Shown: piece by piece, positions 44,455-53,733 of the stretch | Position numbering within the stretch: position 1 is the stretch's first letter | How the letters are laid out: every line of letters begins with the position of its first letter | From: Eutreptiella sp. 'Long Island Sound 2002' | Taxonomy: Eukaryota; Euglenozoa; Euglenophyceae; Eutreptiales; Eutreptiaceae | Length of the DNA stretch: 64,000 nt | Direction: 5' to 3' | Assembly (NCBI GenBank): GCA_964036045.1 | Contig: OZ038381.1 | Location: 139,635,657 to 139,699,656, forward strand | Notes under the pieces: model-generated | What the model was told of the DNA's origin: nothing | What the model saw: the letters and a program-made list of their open reading frames with translations, nothing else | Databases searched by the model: none | Translations under genes and position numbers: made by a program

Positions 44455-45141
44455 GTGAAAGGGGTAGGGGTTGGTTTGCACTCTTGCTTGCTTTGCTTTA
44501 AGGTTGTTTTATCACATACTATGCAGTGTCCCTTTTATCGGGAGCTGCAAGTCAATAACGAATGTGGGCGTCATGCTTGCAATTGCTTGCTGGGCGGGCC
44601 GTATTTAACGCATGATGACATGGAAGATCCTTACATCCGCATGGTCGTTACTCAGGCGGCTTTTGCGCGAGTTCCGTTAATGACACTGAATTGAGATTAT
44701 GACGTTCAGTTGTTGCAGTTCGGGATGTGCTATGTCACCAATGGTGCTGCCCAGTATCCACTGCAGCTATTACAGACGTGTTGATGCTAACGATATTCAT
44801 TTTGGCTATAACCATCGTAAAAATTGACAACATACGCAACAGCTCCTGTATCCGTTCTACATAAGTCAACGGTGGGGGTGTATCTCCAAAGCGTCTGGCA
44901 TCCATGTGCGTTGCTACTGAACGTGCAGCGCCCGCGTGCACACTGGCTGGCTTTGCGGTATGATGCAAGCCATGGAATGTGGTGGAATCTGGACTCCATG
45001 CTGCCAACGGCACAGGGTACACTGGTGACAACCATGCAAGACGCCCTGTGCATTGCGACCTCTATGTTGGATGCGACCATCTTTGACGCCACTATGGTTG
45101 TCCAAAGCATTGGACACGGTATACATTACGTGCCTCTGTGA
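44455..45141 (+). pseudogene. Josephin-like cysteine protease (deubiquitinase fold), broken
   Basis: Two pieces lie in the same frame. 44455-44694 contains ELQVNNECGRHACNCLLGG, matching the Josephin nucleophile motif (C-x-x-H-x-x-N-x-L-L). 44824-45141 contains RAHWLALRYDA and MWWNLDSMLP, matching the Josephin His (HW) and Asn (W-x-N-L-S/D-S) region. The spacing is right for one domain. The frame between the pieces has TGA at 44692 and several stops around 44780-44820, which could be a decayed or spliced segment. Josephin proteases cleave ubiquitin chains. It lies just upstream of a Helitron Rep fragment on the same strand. Helitron relatives (Helentrons) are known to carry OTU cysteine proteases, so a protease here is plausible as element cargo, but a Josephin type would be unusual. 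Confidence 0.55.
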
Positions 45142-45302
45142 ACCGGTACATGTTGTGGTTGTCAATAAGGACAAACTCCTGCATATGATGTACATGTTCT
45201 TGGCCTGTGCCACAACCGGTCCGTCTACAGCAGTCATATCACATCACATCCCAAAGCTTATGAGCTTATGCATGTGTTTCTGTAGGTCAACCTCGGCTAC
45301 CC

Positions 45303-46007
45303 ATGCAAGGTTTCCCTGTACCGTTTGCACTACCGAACGCGCGAGGAGTGTGTGATCATCACGTGCACTTTTCTCAAACCGTTCAAAGTTGTCGCCGCCG
45401 TGAGCTGTATGCACGCCATGACAACACTATCCATAATGCCACACGTCGTGCTGAGCGCATGCGACACAGACAGGACGACTCTGCTCAACGGCGACAAATG
45501 CGACGCACGGTGCTTGAGCAACGCCAACAAGCCGGCAATTGTATGTTCCGTTCTCTTCCCGGAGAGGACCTCTCGCATGTACAACCGTGTGACATTGGAC
45601 CCATGGATAGTGTGTGTGTTTACTGCTCGGCCTTGCGTTGGCGAAAAGAGATAGACAGCATGTGTTGTACGGAGGGTCGTGTACATCTCCCTCTTTTGGA
45701 TGCCGCACCAGAGCCACTACGTGGACTGCTTCTTCGGACCTCTACCAATGCGAAAAGGTTTCGCCAACACTTGCGTCAATACAACTCCGCTCTCACCTTG
45801 TGCTCCATGTGGGTCAAAGTAGACGACACCCTTACCCGCGGCGAGTCCCAGTTCCGCATTTCTGATGCCGTCTATCACCGGCTTGGTTCACCGTTGCCGG
45901 CTGTCGGACAACATCCACAGTTTGCGCAGGTTTACATATTTGATGCCCACGAACAAGCCGCAGTGCGACGAAGGCTACCGTTGGCCCAGAGCCTGGACCA
46001 CTCCTAG
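45303..46007 (+). pseudogene. Helitron Rep/helicase N-terminal fragment (Helitron_like_N)
   Basis: The frame holds an Arg-rich region (RRAERMRHRQ...RRQMRRTVLEQRQ) followed by the Helitron N-terminal signature: a zinc-binding start (VCVYCSALRW), CCTEGRVHLPLL, FRQHLRQYNSALTLCSM, then FRISDAVYHRLGSPLPA and FAQVYIFDAHEQ. The HUH nuclease and the PIF1-like helicase that should follow are absent. The frame ends at 46007, where an LTR-like sequence begins, so the element was truncated, probably by insertion of family C2. No CTRR hairpin terminus was found. Confidence 0.8.
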
Positions 46008-46026
46008 TAAGAAAAAATCACTGCCA

Positions 46027-46770
46027 TGTCTTTCTTGGAGGGCCTTTTTGCACTGAACGGAGCCTTTTGTGGCTGGCCAGGCCGATCTTTCTTGGAGGGC
46101 TTGATCCAGGCCAAACCCCCCTTACAACCCTTTTGTTGATGCTAAGACTAACTTAAGTATTTTTATCACTCTTTTGAAGCCTAAAGTACAATTTCTCAAG
46201 GTAACTAGGGTTGTAACCCTAGCCCCCCATAAAGTTCACACCTACCACTCAACTGAGCGGAGGTACCTTCCTTCATGGAGGATATCCTGAAATGAAATAG
46301 GCATTTCATCCTTTAGGCCTTGGAGGTTAAGCCTAGTGGTCTCCCACCCCAAGACCCCTATACTCAATGGTTTCTACCACTTATTGTGGTTCTACTTTTT
46401 AACTGTCTCTGAATTCAGTTGCTTGGCCAAGTCATTTTCTGTGTTGGCCTGACATCTATGCCCGACATTCCTAACCAGCACCATTTCACCCAAAAGAGTG
46501 CACATGAAGTGCCTGATGCTATCTTGGAGGCCAGAGTCAGTCCAGCTTTCATATAAAATCTTTTGTATTATCCATTTGTGATTGAATCTTTGTGTTTATA
46601 CCTGCATTGTCCATCTGCAGCCCTTCTGTGTTACACTGGATTTCAAAACTATTCATTGATTCGATCCATATCCTGTTCTTGCTCTACTTGCTGCTTTGGT
46701 TTCGGTTTTCAACTTCAAAACCTGCAGGAGTACATCAAAATATCTAGGGCATTAATCAAGAACATCTTTT
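46027..46770 (+). repeat. Probable 5' LTR of C2
   Basis: Inferred from the PBS that follows and a possible TG start (TGTCTTTCTTGG). No second copy is visible in the window, so the left boundary is a guess. It contains a short duplication of CTTTCTTGGAGGGC near 46030 and 46089, and no gene. Confidence 0.4.
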
Positions 46771-46783
46771 CGGTAGCAGAGAC
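46771..46783 (+). other. Primer-binding site of C2 (slightly diverged)
   Basis: CGGTAGCAGAGAC retains 10 exact positions (GGTAGCAGAG) of the initiator tRNA-Met complement used by families A and B. Confidence 0.6.
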
Positions 46784-46820
46784 AGTCCCTTGTGACCTTT
46801 GAAACCGACCCTGAGAAGAA

Positions 46821-47982
46821 GTGCATCACACAAAGCTCAACAACAAGTTCATCATGTCCACGCCAAGCGTCAGGACCTGGCCCATAAGAACTGTCCAAGT
46901 ACAAATGGGCAGCATGGCCCACCCTATGAGTGAACCATCTTACCGAGCTCCACATCTCAGTGTCGCATCTCGGTCCCAAGGAGATCCAGATCGCAGAAGG
47001 GCGGAAGAGAATACAATCCTTACCACCGAGGCCTTAGCGGCCCACGGTGGAGACAGCCTACATCATCTCCACAGGCGCGTAGCAGCCTCAGTCTCCCGAT
47101 CGGCCTGTCCGGCATCATCCTCAACAGCGATTGGAGGCCCTGAGGAATACGACGAACTGAGGAAGAAAATGGATGAATACATCTTCCATGAGGAGTACTA
47201 CAAATCCATTCGTGGAGAAGATGGGGAGGAGCCATTGGCAGTACACGGATCCAGACCACGTACAGACCTAGGGTCCTACACGCACTCTGGATCGCCGTCC
47301 GACAGAGCCGAGACAGCATTTCTGTCAAGACGACCGAGACCCGAGTATCCAAGAGCATGTTGTCCAACCCCAAGGGCTCCCGAAGTAGGCCCGACTCGAT
47401 TTGAGGGACAACATCATCCAAGGCCGACCTAGGTGCCCTGGATCATACGGCCCAACTGCTGGCCAAACTCCTGTCTGGATCAGAAGATCCAGATGTGACG
47501 GCCCTATCGGAGGCCGTTAAGGCGAAACTGCGTATTGCAGAACCCTTACCCAAGCCAGAGTTGTCCTCCCTCTCCCCCGGACTGAGTACCCTGGCCGAAG
47601 GTCTTAAGAGATCAAGGGTCTCAAGGCTGTTGCCTAACGTCACCTGCCCCAGCCCCTGTCACCCCCGTGCCAGGACAGTGCCCATGGCTGAACTACAGGA
47701 CGTGCCTGTGACAGAGACTGAGAAAAGAGGGCTGTCAGCCCTGGCACCTCTTGCCGGCGTATCACCTTCTGGCCTAACTCCGGGGGGTGGGAAGACGGGC
47801 AGACCTATTGCCCAGGCAAACATCCAGCTGGAACTGCCGGAGCTCGACCCCAAAAATCTGCCCGAATGGGCAGAAGAATTTGCTGAGTTTCTCTTGCTGA
47901 CTGGCCAATCCCATGTGGATGTGGCCACCAAATGGTCACTGCTGAAACGCTCATGCAAAAAGAAATTTTTGCAAAAACAGGT
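46821..47982 (+). pseudogene. gag: Gag of C2, N-terminal part
   Basis: ATG 46821 (or 46854) opens a frame to 47432. A shift is needed near 47350-47430 to continue in the frame that reads GALDHTAQLLAKLL and then to KSCKK-like basic residues before 47982. It is Arg/Ser/Pro-rich, followed by a helical segment (LPEWAEEFAEFLLLTG) that begins the capsid domain. The DNA transposon enters at 47983 after codons for FLQKQ; the reading resumes at 53734. Confidence 0.7.
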
Positions 47983-48030
47983 GCCCTGGGACCTTGTGAT
48001 AACCAGAGCTGTGTTAAATTCAATGCAACT
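47983..48030. repeat. Left terminal inverted repeat
   Basis: Begins (G)CCCTGGGACCTTGTG and ends GTTAAATTCAATGCAACT. It pairs with 53678-53725. The inner 23 bases are nearly perfect; the outer part has six mismatches. Subterminal AATTTAAC and GTTAAATT copies follow at 48040-48065. Confidence 0.85.
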
Positions 48031-48390
48031 ACAGGCCAGTTCAATTTAACAAAAATGTTAAATTAATCAAGCTATTGTGCATACATTAAAAAGGTTCAAA
48101 AAAACCCAAAATGTGCCCATTTTTCACCAAATTTCCTTTTCAAAATCAAAATTATTGACTATGCTCTTGTCCTCTTTGGTCCTAGCGAAGCAAAGCCTCA
48201 AGCCCAGGAGTCACGGTACACCAAGTCCAAACACCACGTTGTTTATCGATGGCGGTGCAGATTGAACGTTCAATTGAACATGGTGTTCCTCACATTGAAT
48301 GCACTATTTCCATGTGTCTATGAACACAAAGAAAACGCAAAACAGAAATGCACATATTAAAACAATATGAAATCTTTACATTAATCCATT

Positions 48391-48813
48391 TTACTCATTA
48401 TCAACCCCATCTTCATCACCATCAGCGCTGTTCAAGGACTCCCCATTCTCCTTTGCTGGACTCGGAATCTTTACTTTCAACGAGTACTCCTCTTTGTACT
48501 TCTTGCAGCGCGCTGTAGCTTCTGCCTCTGTGTCCTCACAGTCTGCTCTGCGGCATGCAACAAAGGCGTTGCTGACTTCCTCAGGAAACTGAGGAGGCAT
48601 TAGAAGCATCAGATAGCCACTCTTCTTTGCCCGTTTCCATTCACCAGCACTGCCCTCGTCCACATTGAAGCCCTTGAAGTTCGAAATGTCATAGCCAAAA
48701 ACCACTTCCCAGTTTGGTGGAGAGCTGCCTTCCATGCGCATCGGCACGTAGTATTTCACCAAATCTTTCAACTCCACTTCAGGTCGCTCCTTGGCTGGGC
48801 TCCTGGGTTCGTC
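48391..48813 (-). CDS. Short ORF or exon D (unknown)
   Basis: The frame runs from a good 3' splice site (TTTCCTGTAG at 48814-48823) to TAA at 48391, 140 codons, without an ATG near its start. This suggests a last exon. The product is acidic at the C-terminus (SADGDEDGVDNE) and contains VKYYVPMRMEG and WEVVFGYDISNFKGFN. I recognise no family. Joining it to the dioxygenase would need a phase-0 donor before the TAA at 48873, and the GT there is phase 2, so the link is unproven. Confidence 0.5.
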   Translation of the reverse strand, partial: DEPRSPAKERPEVELKDLVKYYVPMRMEGSSPPNWEVVFGYDISNFKGFNVDEGSAGEWKRAKKSGYLMLLMPPQFPEEVSNAFVACRRADCEDTEAEATARCKKYKEEYSLKVKIPSPAKENGESLNSADGDEDGVDNE

Positions 48814-48872
48814 CTACAGGAAACACGTAGCAATGGATGCAACACCAAATTTCCAAGTGCACTGGTGTCTTG

Positions 48873-49661
48873 TTACAAGGGGAACTTGAGCCGAAGGAGC
48901 TCCTCCCTGATGTGGGTTGAGGTGTTTGCAGCTGTGAATCTGCTGTAGAAGACAAGAGCATATCTTTCACCATGCCACTGGAGTGGGCCATGGATTTTGG
49001 TACCCTGAAAAACGACTCCTTGGGAAGCATTCAATGCATGTCCAAAGACGGCAGTCCCATCTGACATGTGCTTTACACATGGGTCACCACATTTAAGGGG
49101 ATCTGGAGTGCAAGGCATGCCAGATTCAACAAAGAACTCGCCCCCAGTATAGTCACCTAGGGTGATTACACCGCTGAGCCACCCCTGGTCATTTGGATGG
49201 GCATGCAAACCCATGGGTTTGTCCCCGCTACCTTTAACAACTGCAATGGCAGTCCATGTAGCTAACCTCCCACGCAACCTCAGTTGACCAAATGTGTTTA
49301 ACGCCCTTGTTAACACCTGATGCTTAGTAGTTGCGGCTCCTATTGTGGGAAATTTGAAACTTGGGAAGCTACTGGTGACCCCCAGAATCAACTTTTGAAA
49401 CGATGCCCCAAACGGATCCTCGGACGTCCATTCGTGCGCAGGGATTAGTCGCAGACGATTCAATACGCTCTCACCCAGACCTTCCTCAGACAGCAACCGG
49501 ACCTTGGTAGCTGGCGACTCCTTTGCTTTGCTCTGCTTCGGTTCCTTCGGTGCGGGGCACGCCTTCGATGCTTTCGGTGGTTCCAGCTCCATGAGTTCCT
49601 TTAGTCCCTTCTTTGACATCTTGCACGGAATTTTCGAGTTTCCTAACATGTTAAATTGCAC
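48873..49661 (-). CDS. TET/JBP-like 2-oxoglutarate/Fe(II) dioxygenase (262 aa), metal-ligand Asp replaced
   Basis: ATG 49661 lies within a GTTAAAT-type motif, so Met15 (MSKKGLKEL) is an equally likely start. A Lys/Pro/Ala-rich N-terminus is followed by a double-stranded beta-helix core at about residues 135-245. The core shows GLHAHPNDQG (His153), the strand LGDYTGGEFFVESG, then TKIHGPLQWHGERYALVFY, giving the distal His224 and the 2-oxoglutarate-binding Arg233. This matches the H-x-D ... G-D-Y-x-G-G ... H ... G-x-R-Y pattern of TET/JBP-type and related algal dioxygenases, which hydroxylate methyl groups of bases. The Asp of H-x-D is His155 (CAT; GAT would be one change away). The enzyme may be inactive or unusual. 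It lies 34 nt after gene B. Confidence 0.7.
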   Translation of the reverse strand: MQFNMLGNSKIPCKMSKKGLKELMELEPPKASKACPAPKEPKQSKAKESPATKVRLLSEEGLGESVLNRLRLIPAHEWTSEDPFGASFQKLILGVTSSFPSFKFPTIGAATTKHQVLTRALNTFGQLRLRGRLATWTAIAVVKGSGDKPMGLHAHPNDQGWLSGVITLGDYTGGEFFVESGMPCTPDPLKCGDPCVKHMSDGTAVFGHALNASQGVVFQGTKIHGPLQWHGERYALVFYSRFTAANTSTHIREELLRLKFPL

Positions 49662-49695
49662 AGCAACATTGTAAATTTAACCGATTTCACCGGAT

Positions 49696-51463
49696 TTACT
49701 TCAATTGAACATGAAAGTCCACCACACCTTTTTTCTTCTTGTGTGCTGGCTCATGTGTGTCACCGGTGGCCTCTTCTTCCGGAACCACAACGTCCGGCGT
49801 CTCCTCCCCGTGCCACATCTGCTCTTGTTGCCGCTTCCGCTTCGCCGCCTTGCGGGCTACCAACAGGAGACAGAACATGTGTACGTGATACGTGACTGTC
49901 GGCGATGGCGGTCGGCGTGTGCGCACGGAGCATACCTTTTTTGGCCAGTTTCCGTTCTGTCCAATTCATCTGCTCCTCATTGCTGGGCAACTGCACGAAC
50001 TCGCTGATGCTGCGCCACCATGCTGCTTTCCCCAGTGGTCTCTTGTTGTCACGCTCAAACCTCATGCACTAGGGAACACAATGTGGTAAGGAGAACCTGG
50101 TACAGGACTGACAGTGCCGTTCACGCTGATCTACATACCTCTGCACGCCGTTCCTTCGCATAGCACTCCAGAGCCTTCAGGATCCTCAAACCCCATGGTG
50201 GCTGTGAATGAAGGAGTCCGAGCAGGTCACCAACGTTGACTGTTTGTGGTTTCGTTTGAGGATGACTCATTGAGAACTGCAGGCCTCTCGGGCTGATCCA
50301 TATGTCTTCAATTATCCAGGCCGGGTCCTCTTGATTTGACATTGATTGCAAACAACTTGCGAACACATCCCGTGCATCTGGAGCTGCCGTGTTTCCTGCC
50401 GTGTTTGTATCCAGCTGGCAGCTGTTGCGCGCGCCGCACCCACGTGTTAGCGTGACACCAGTCAGCTTGCCTTGATAGAGATGTGTGTGGTCAGGGTTCC
50501 ACCATTCTGTGGGCGGGGGACCAAAGGCAAAATTGGCGGGACTCCTTGCGCCATGGCTGCCGGCCTGCGAATACGTTCCAAGACCGTAGCTTTCCCAGGC
50601 AGCAAACAGTCGTGCCCACACCTTTGTACACGGTGCTGGATAACCGCTGAGCGCAAAAACGTGGGCGGTCTGGGCCTGACGAGCCTCCAATGGTGCCCAC
50701 GTCGATGTCCACTCTCCACGCGAATTCACGAGCTTCTGGAAGGCCCGTTGATAAATGGTGCGCAGCGTTAAGTGCGCTCCGTGGGCTACGCTTACAATGG
50801 GCACTGATGGATGGGGCCATTCCCCTGTAACCATGCCATGGCTGAAAGGGAAGGAGTTGATAGGCACGAATGGTTCCGGCAGCTGTGGTACCGCCAACTC
50901 AGGTACCGCCAACTCAGGAACACCAGCGTTGTCAGCAAGATCTGTCAGCTCTTCCTTCAGCACAGCCTGATTCCCCAGTAATGCTATTTCATTGTCATCT
51001 ATGTTGCATCCATCCCACAGCACCTGAGTATCCATTTCTTCCTGGCGCAAATCATGCACACAAATGTAGGAATCGGACTGTGGCAAATGGTGTTAAATTG
51101 CCGCAAATCCGGAATCGGGGTTCAATTTAATCGATTTACGTTCAGTTTAACACTGCAGAAGGCCAGAGATTTACGATGTCGCCAGATCGCGCCAGATCGC
51201 TTCAATTTAACGTTAAATCCGCTAAGTTGAAAACAGGAGGATGCAATTTAACGCTAAATTCGTTAAATTTAAACTGCAACGCTGATTGCCATGTTTCCCG
51301 CCGCAGGCACCTATTTTTCATGAACCACAGAAACCATCCATACCTGGCTGGGATATCCGTTGACCATGGGCAGCTCTGGTGTGACTGGTGCTGGTGCAGC
51401 TTTGGTGGGTGTGGTCTCGTGCAGGGCAGCACGGAAAGCTCGGACGAAGGCTTCTGTTTCCAT
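49696..51463 (-). CDS. Four-exon gene B of the DNA transposon (450 aa, unknown)
   Basis: Exons by GT-AG junctions in matching phase: 51463-51344, 51077-50139, 50068-49936 and 49856-49696 (stop TAA). Donors are GTATGG, GTATGT and GTATGC; acceptors are CCACAG, CCCTAG and GGTAG. Introns are 266, 70 and 79 nt. Features: acidic Leu-rich N-terminus with a VPELAVPELAVPQL repeat; a central Trp/Cys/Gly-rich part (ECYAKERRAE near the end of exon 2); then a basic tail (WWRSISEFVQLP, RKLAKKARKAAKRKRQ, HKKKKG) that looks like a nuclear signal and DNA-binding region. It may be the accessory protein of the transposon, as in other two-gene elements. No family recognised. Confidence 0.65.
51078..51343 (-). 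repeat. Intron 1 of gene B, packed with GTTAAAT motifs
   Basis: This 266-nt intron holds at least six AATTTAAC/GTTAAATT words, including pairs such as AATTTAACGTTAAATC. The same word forms the inner terminal repeat of the transposon. Confidence 0.6.
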
Positions 51464-51509
51464 GGTAAAATAGAGAGCACTGCGCACATGAAGTAAATAT
51501 TCGACCACT

Positions 51510-53403
51510 TCAACCCTCGTCTTCTTCGCTGGAATTATTCTCTTCTTCACCGTCAAGCCAACCTTGTACCTCGTCACTAATCTCCTTATTGGAGGATGCA
51601 TGCCACCTTGTGTACCCGGACATGTGCAAGGGGATTGAGAAGTAAAGGAATATATATTCCATGGTTTGACGCATGGCACTTGCCTCACGGTGGAGACGAT
51701 CCGCATGGCCGGTGCCCACTATTTCCTCATTCACAACGCCCCCACCCCTATTTGTCATGGTTAAGAAGGTAATCTTTAAAAGATGGTTCAAAGGCTCTGC
51801 TGCATCTTGTGCAAGCAGGCCAAGACCAAACTTTCCAAGGGTGGGTAAGAGAATAGGGCAAATCTCTTCAAAGAAGAGTAGATAGTGAGAAGCTGACCGC
51901 GGTGCAATTTCTTGGCGGAACCTACCTGAAATCTCTTTACATTCTGCCATTGCACTATCACTTGCCCATGTACTATATAGCCTTCTCAAAAGGCTTGTCA
52001 TGTCCCGCACTGCTATATCTGCTGGTGCACCCTCAAGGCCAAACCACTTTACCAACTTCGGCCACGCAAAAAGAAGCAACCGCCATGTCCCTTCCCCAGT
52101 TGGCTTTGGCGTACGGCCAAGTTGCCACCTCACACGACACACTCTAAGAATTTTTGCTACTGCCTTCCCTTTTGATGAACCATAGTCATCCAGCTGGTCC
52201 TCGACAAATGTACAAACCAACCTCCCTATGCCCATGAGACCATGCAAGATGCATTGCACCATGCGACCCCTTTGACTACGGATTTCTGGTTCACTTATAC
52301 ACCCCCGCGTTCCCTGCACCACTGGTAGGTTATTTGCCCTGTAGCGGGCCTCCTGTTGCCATGAACGCCATGCTTGTTTATCCTCCCATTGGGAGGTTAG
52401 ACGGTTCCACCAAGCAAGGGTGTATATAGACCCCACTTGCCATGTTTCAGAAAGCCCTAGCCAACGCCGTAACCATGGCTCATCTCCTCCCCACCAGACA
52501 TCAGCAGGAACAACTTGTCCATTCCAGAGAGCTTCCTTTTTGTCAATAATCTCTTGAAGCTTCTGAAACAGGCGAAAATGACTATGGTTGTGCTTTTGAG
52601 AATGCTTTGTTTTGTCTAGTGGACGGTGTTAAATTTAGCAAATTGAATGCAACTTGTTGAGTTTAACAGTACAAACCTCTATATTTCTCTTCCATAGTTT
52701 GGCAAGTAGGGTGGCGCTCTTGTCACCAGTATAGGCAATTGATATGATGAATGTATGGGATAGGCTGCGGGCCATGTCCCCGAAATTTGCCATAGTAATA
52801 CTGATTTGGCTCCAGTTGGTTCCTGCAATGGGGAATGCATCCCCACGGACTATAAGGGATAGAGGCAGCGAATGGTCCAAGTCCTTGTGAAAAATTGGTT
52901 GCCCAGCAATATAGTCTAGGGCTTTCTGGAGTGGCCATGAAATACCAATAGCCCCTTGTTCCTGGCAAATGACCCCTTGATCCAACTGCATACGGCCCAC
53001 TAGAAGAGTCCATGCCTCCCGAAAACTTCTCCCTGGAGGGTAGTTGGGGGTACCATCGCACACCAGTGGTATGGCGGAAAGCTTGACCAAATGGGGTGAT
53101 AAACTTTTGTAGAATTGGATAACGGCGGCGTGGTACCCTAAGGTCCACAACCAACTTCACGGCTTCCTCTGGGGTACAGAGTTGCTGCCTCTTTTCCAGC
53201 TCTTGTTCCATTTTATTGATGTGGTGGGTAGAACCGTAAACTTTTTCATTTACTAGTGATAAGAGGTGGCGTCGATTTGGAGATCCTACAAAAAAGTTGG
53301 CCAATGTGTCCACAACACTAGGAGATGTAAGTGAAGTACTTTGAGTCGCTTGAAATAGGAACTGCTCTAATCCAAGAGGATCAAAGATAGCACTACGGTC
53401 CAT
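51510..53403 (-). pseudogene. Putative RNase H-fold transposase, one frameshift
   Basis: ATG 53403 opens a frame with STHHINKMEQELEKRQQL and EEAVKLVVDLRVPRRRYPIL. A one-base shift between about 53150 and 53050 is needed to reach the frame with GTPNYPPGRSFREAW. There IVRGDAFPIAGTNW (Asp at 52839-52841) is a candidate first catalytic Asp. A short intron (about 52616-52672, donor GTACTG, acceptor CCACTAG, phase 1) leads to the second exon. That exon has QCILHGLMGIGRLVCTFV and DAAEPLNHLLK (Glu at 51795-51797), a candidate final acidic residue in an E-x-x-N context, and an acidic tail ending in TGA at 51510. I recall similar unnamed proteins in cnidarian and algal genomes, but assignment to KDZ or another superfamily needs a profile search. 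Confidence 0.6.
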
Positions 53404-53677
53404 GCCTTGAATGCAATTCTAAGAAGGAAACACACATGGAGGCACAAGGTGCTATATAGAGATGTGGTGTACTTTCCAAACATTGCACTATGCATGAATG
53501 TAAGGAGCTATGTGGAAAGCAACATTTACTATGAGTGTAAAGGGCCTCAATAGTGGTGTTTCACCAAATTTGTTGAGTTGACGTTTTTGATGCACATGCG
53601 GCAAGCGCCGCAAATCGGTGTTAAATCTAACAATGTTAAATCGGTGTTAAATCTTCCTAAATCGAAACTATAAATTC
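53404..53677. other. Right subterminal region of the DNA transposon
   Basis: Upstream of the transposase. GTTAAATC occurs three times within 53620-53655. It probably holds the transposase promoter and binding sites (inference). Confidence 0.5.
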
Positions 53678-53725
53678 AGTTGGATTGAATTTAACACAGC
53701 CCTACTTATGACAGGGTCCTAGGGG
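53678..53725. repeat. Right terminal inverted repeat
   Basis: Inverted partner of 47983-48030; its outer end reads CCTAGGGG on the + strand. Confidence 0.85.
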
Positions 53726-53733
53726 AAACAGAT

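Larger units (their letters stand above)
47983..53725 (-). mobile_element. 5.74-kb DNA transposon with transposase and TET/JBP-like dioxygenase
   Basis: Terminal inverted repeats of about 47 bp (40/47 identical) begin CCCT(A/G)GGACC. The 8-bp target duplications AAACAGGT (47975-47982) and AAACAGAT (53726-53733) differ at one base, and removing the element restores the gag frame. All genes are on the - strand, in order: transposase, four-exon gene B, dioxygenase, short ORF D. About 15 copies of GTTAAAT/ATTTAAC crowd the ends, introns and spacers. An 8-bp duplication fits several superfamilies (hAT, P, Zisupton-like). Association of KDZ transposons with TET/JBP genes is described in fungi; membership here is unproven. 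Confidence 0.85.

Noticed and set aside
46027-46770. Coding potential in the probable family C LTR
   Set aside because: The frame at 46563-46802 is low-complexity and Cys/Phe/Leu-rich, with no domain and no second copy.
48391-49661. ORF D as the last exon of the dioxygenase
   Set aside because: The only GT near the dioxygenase stop is phase 2 while the acceptor before ORF D is phase 0, and the dioxygenase core already looks complete. Kept as a separate entry.
47983-53725. Firm assignment of the transposon to KDZ or hAT
   Set aside because: The 8-bp duplication and the dioxygenase partner are suggestive, but I cannot verify the superfamily motifs from the broken transposase by eye.
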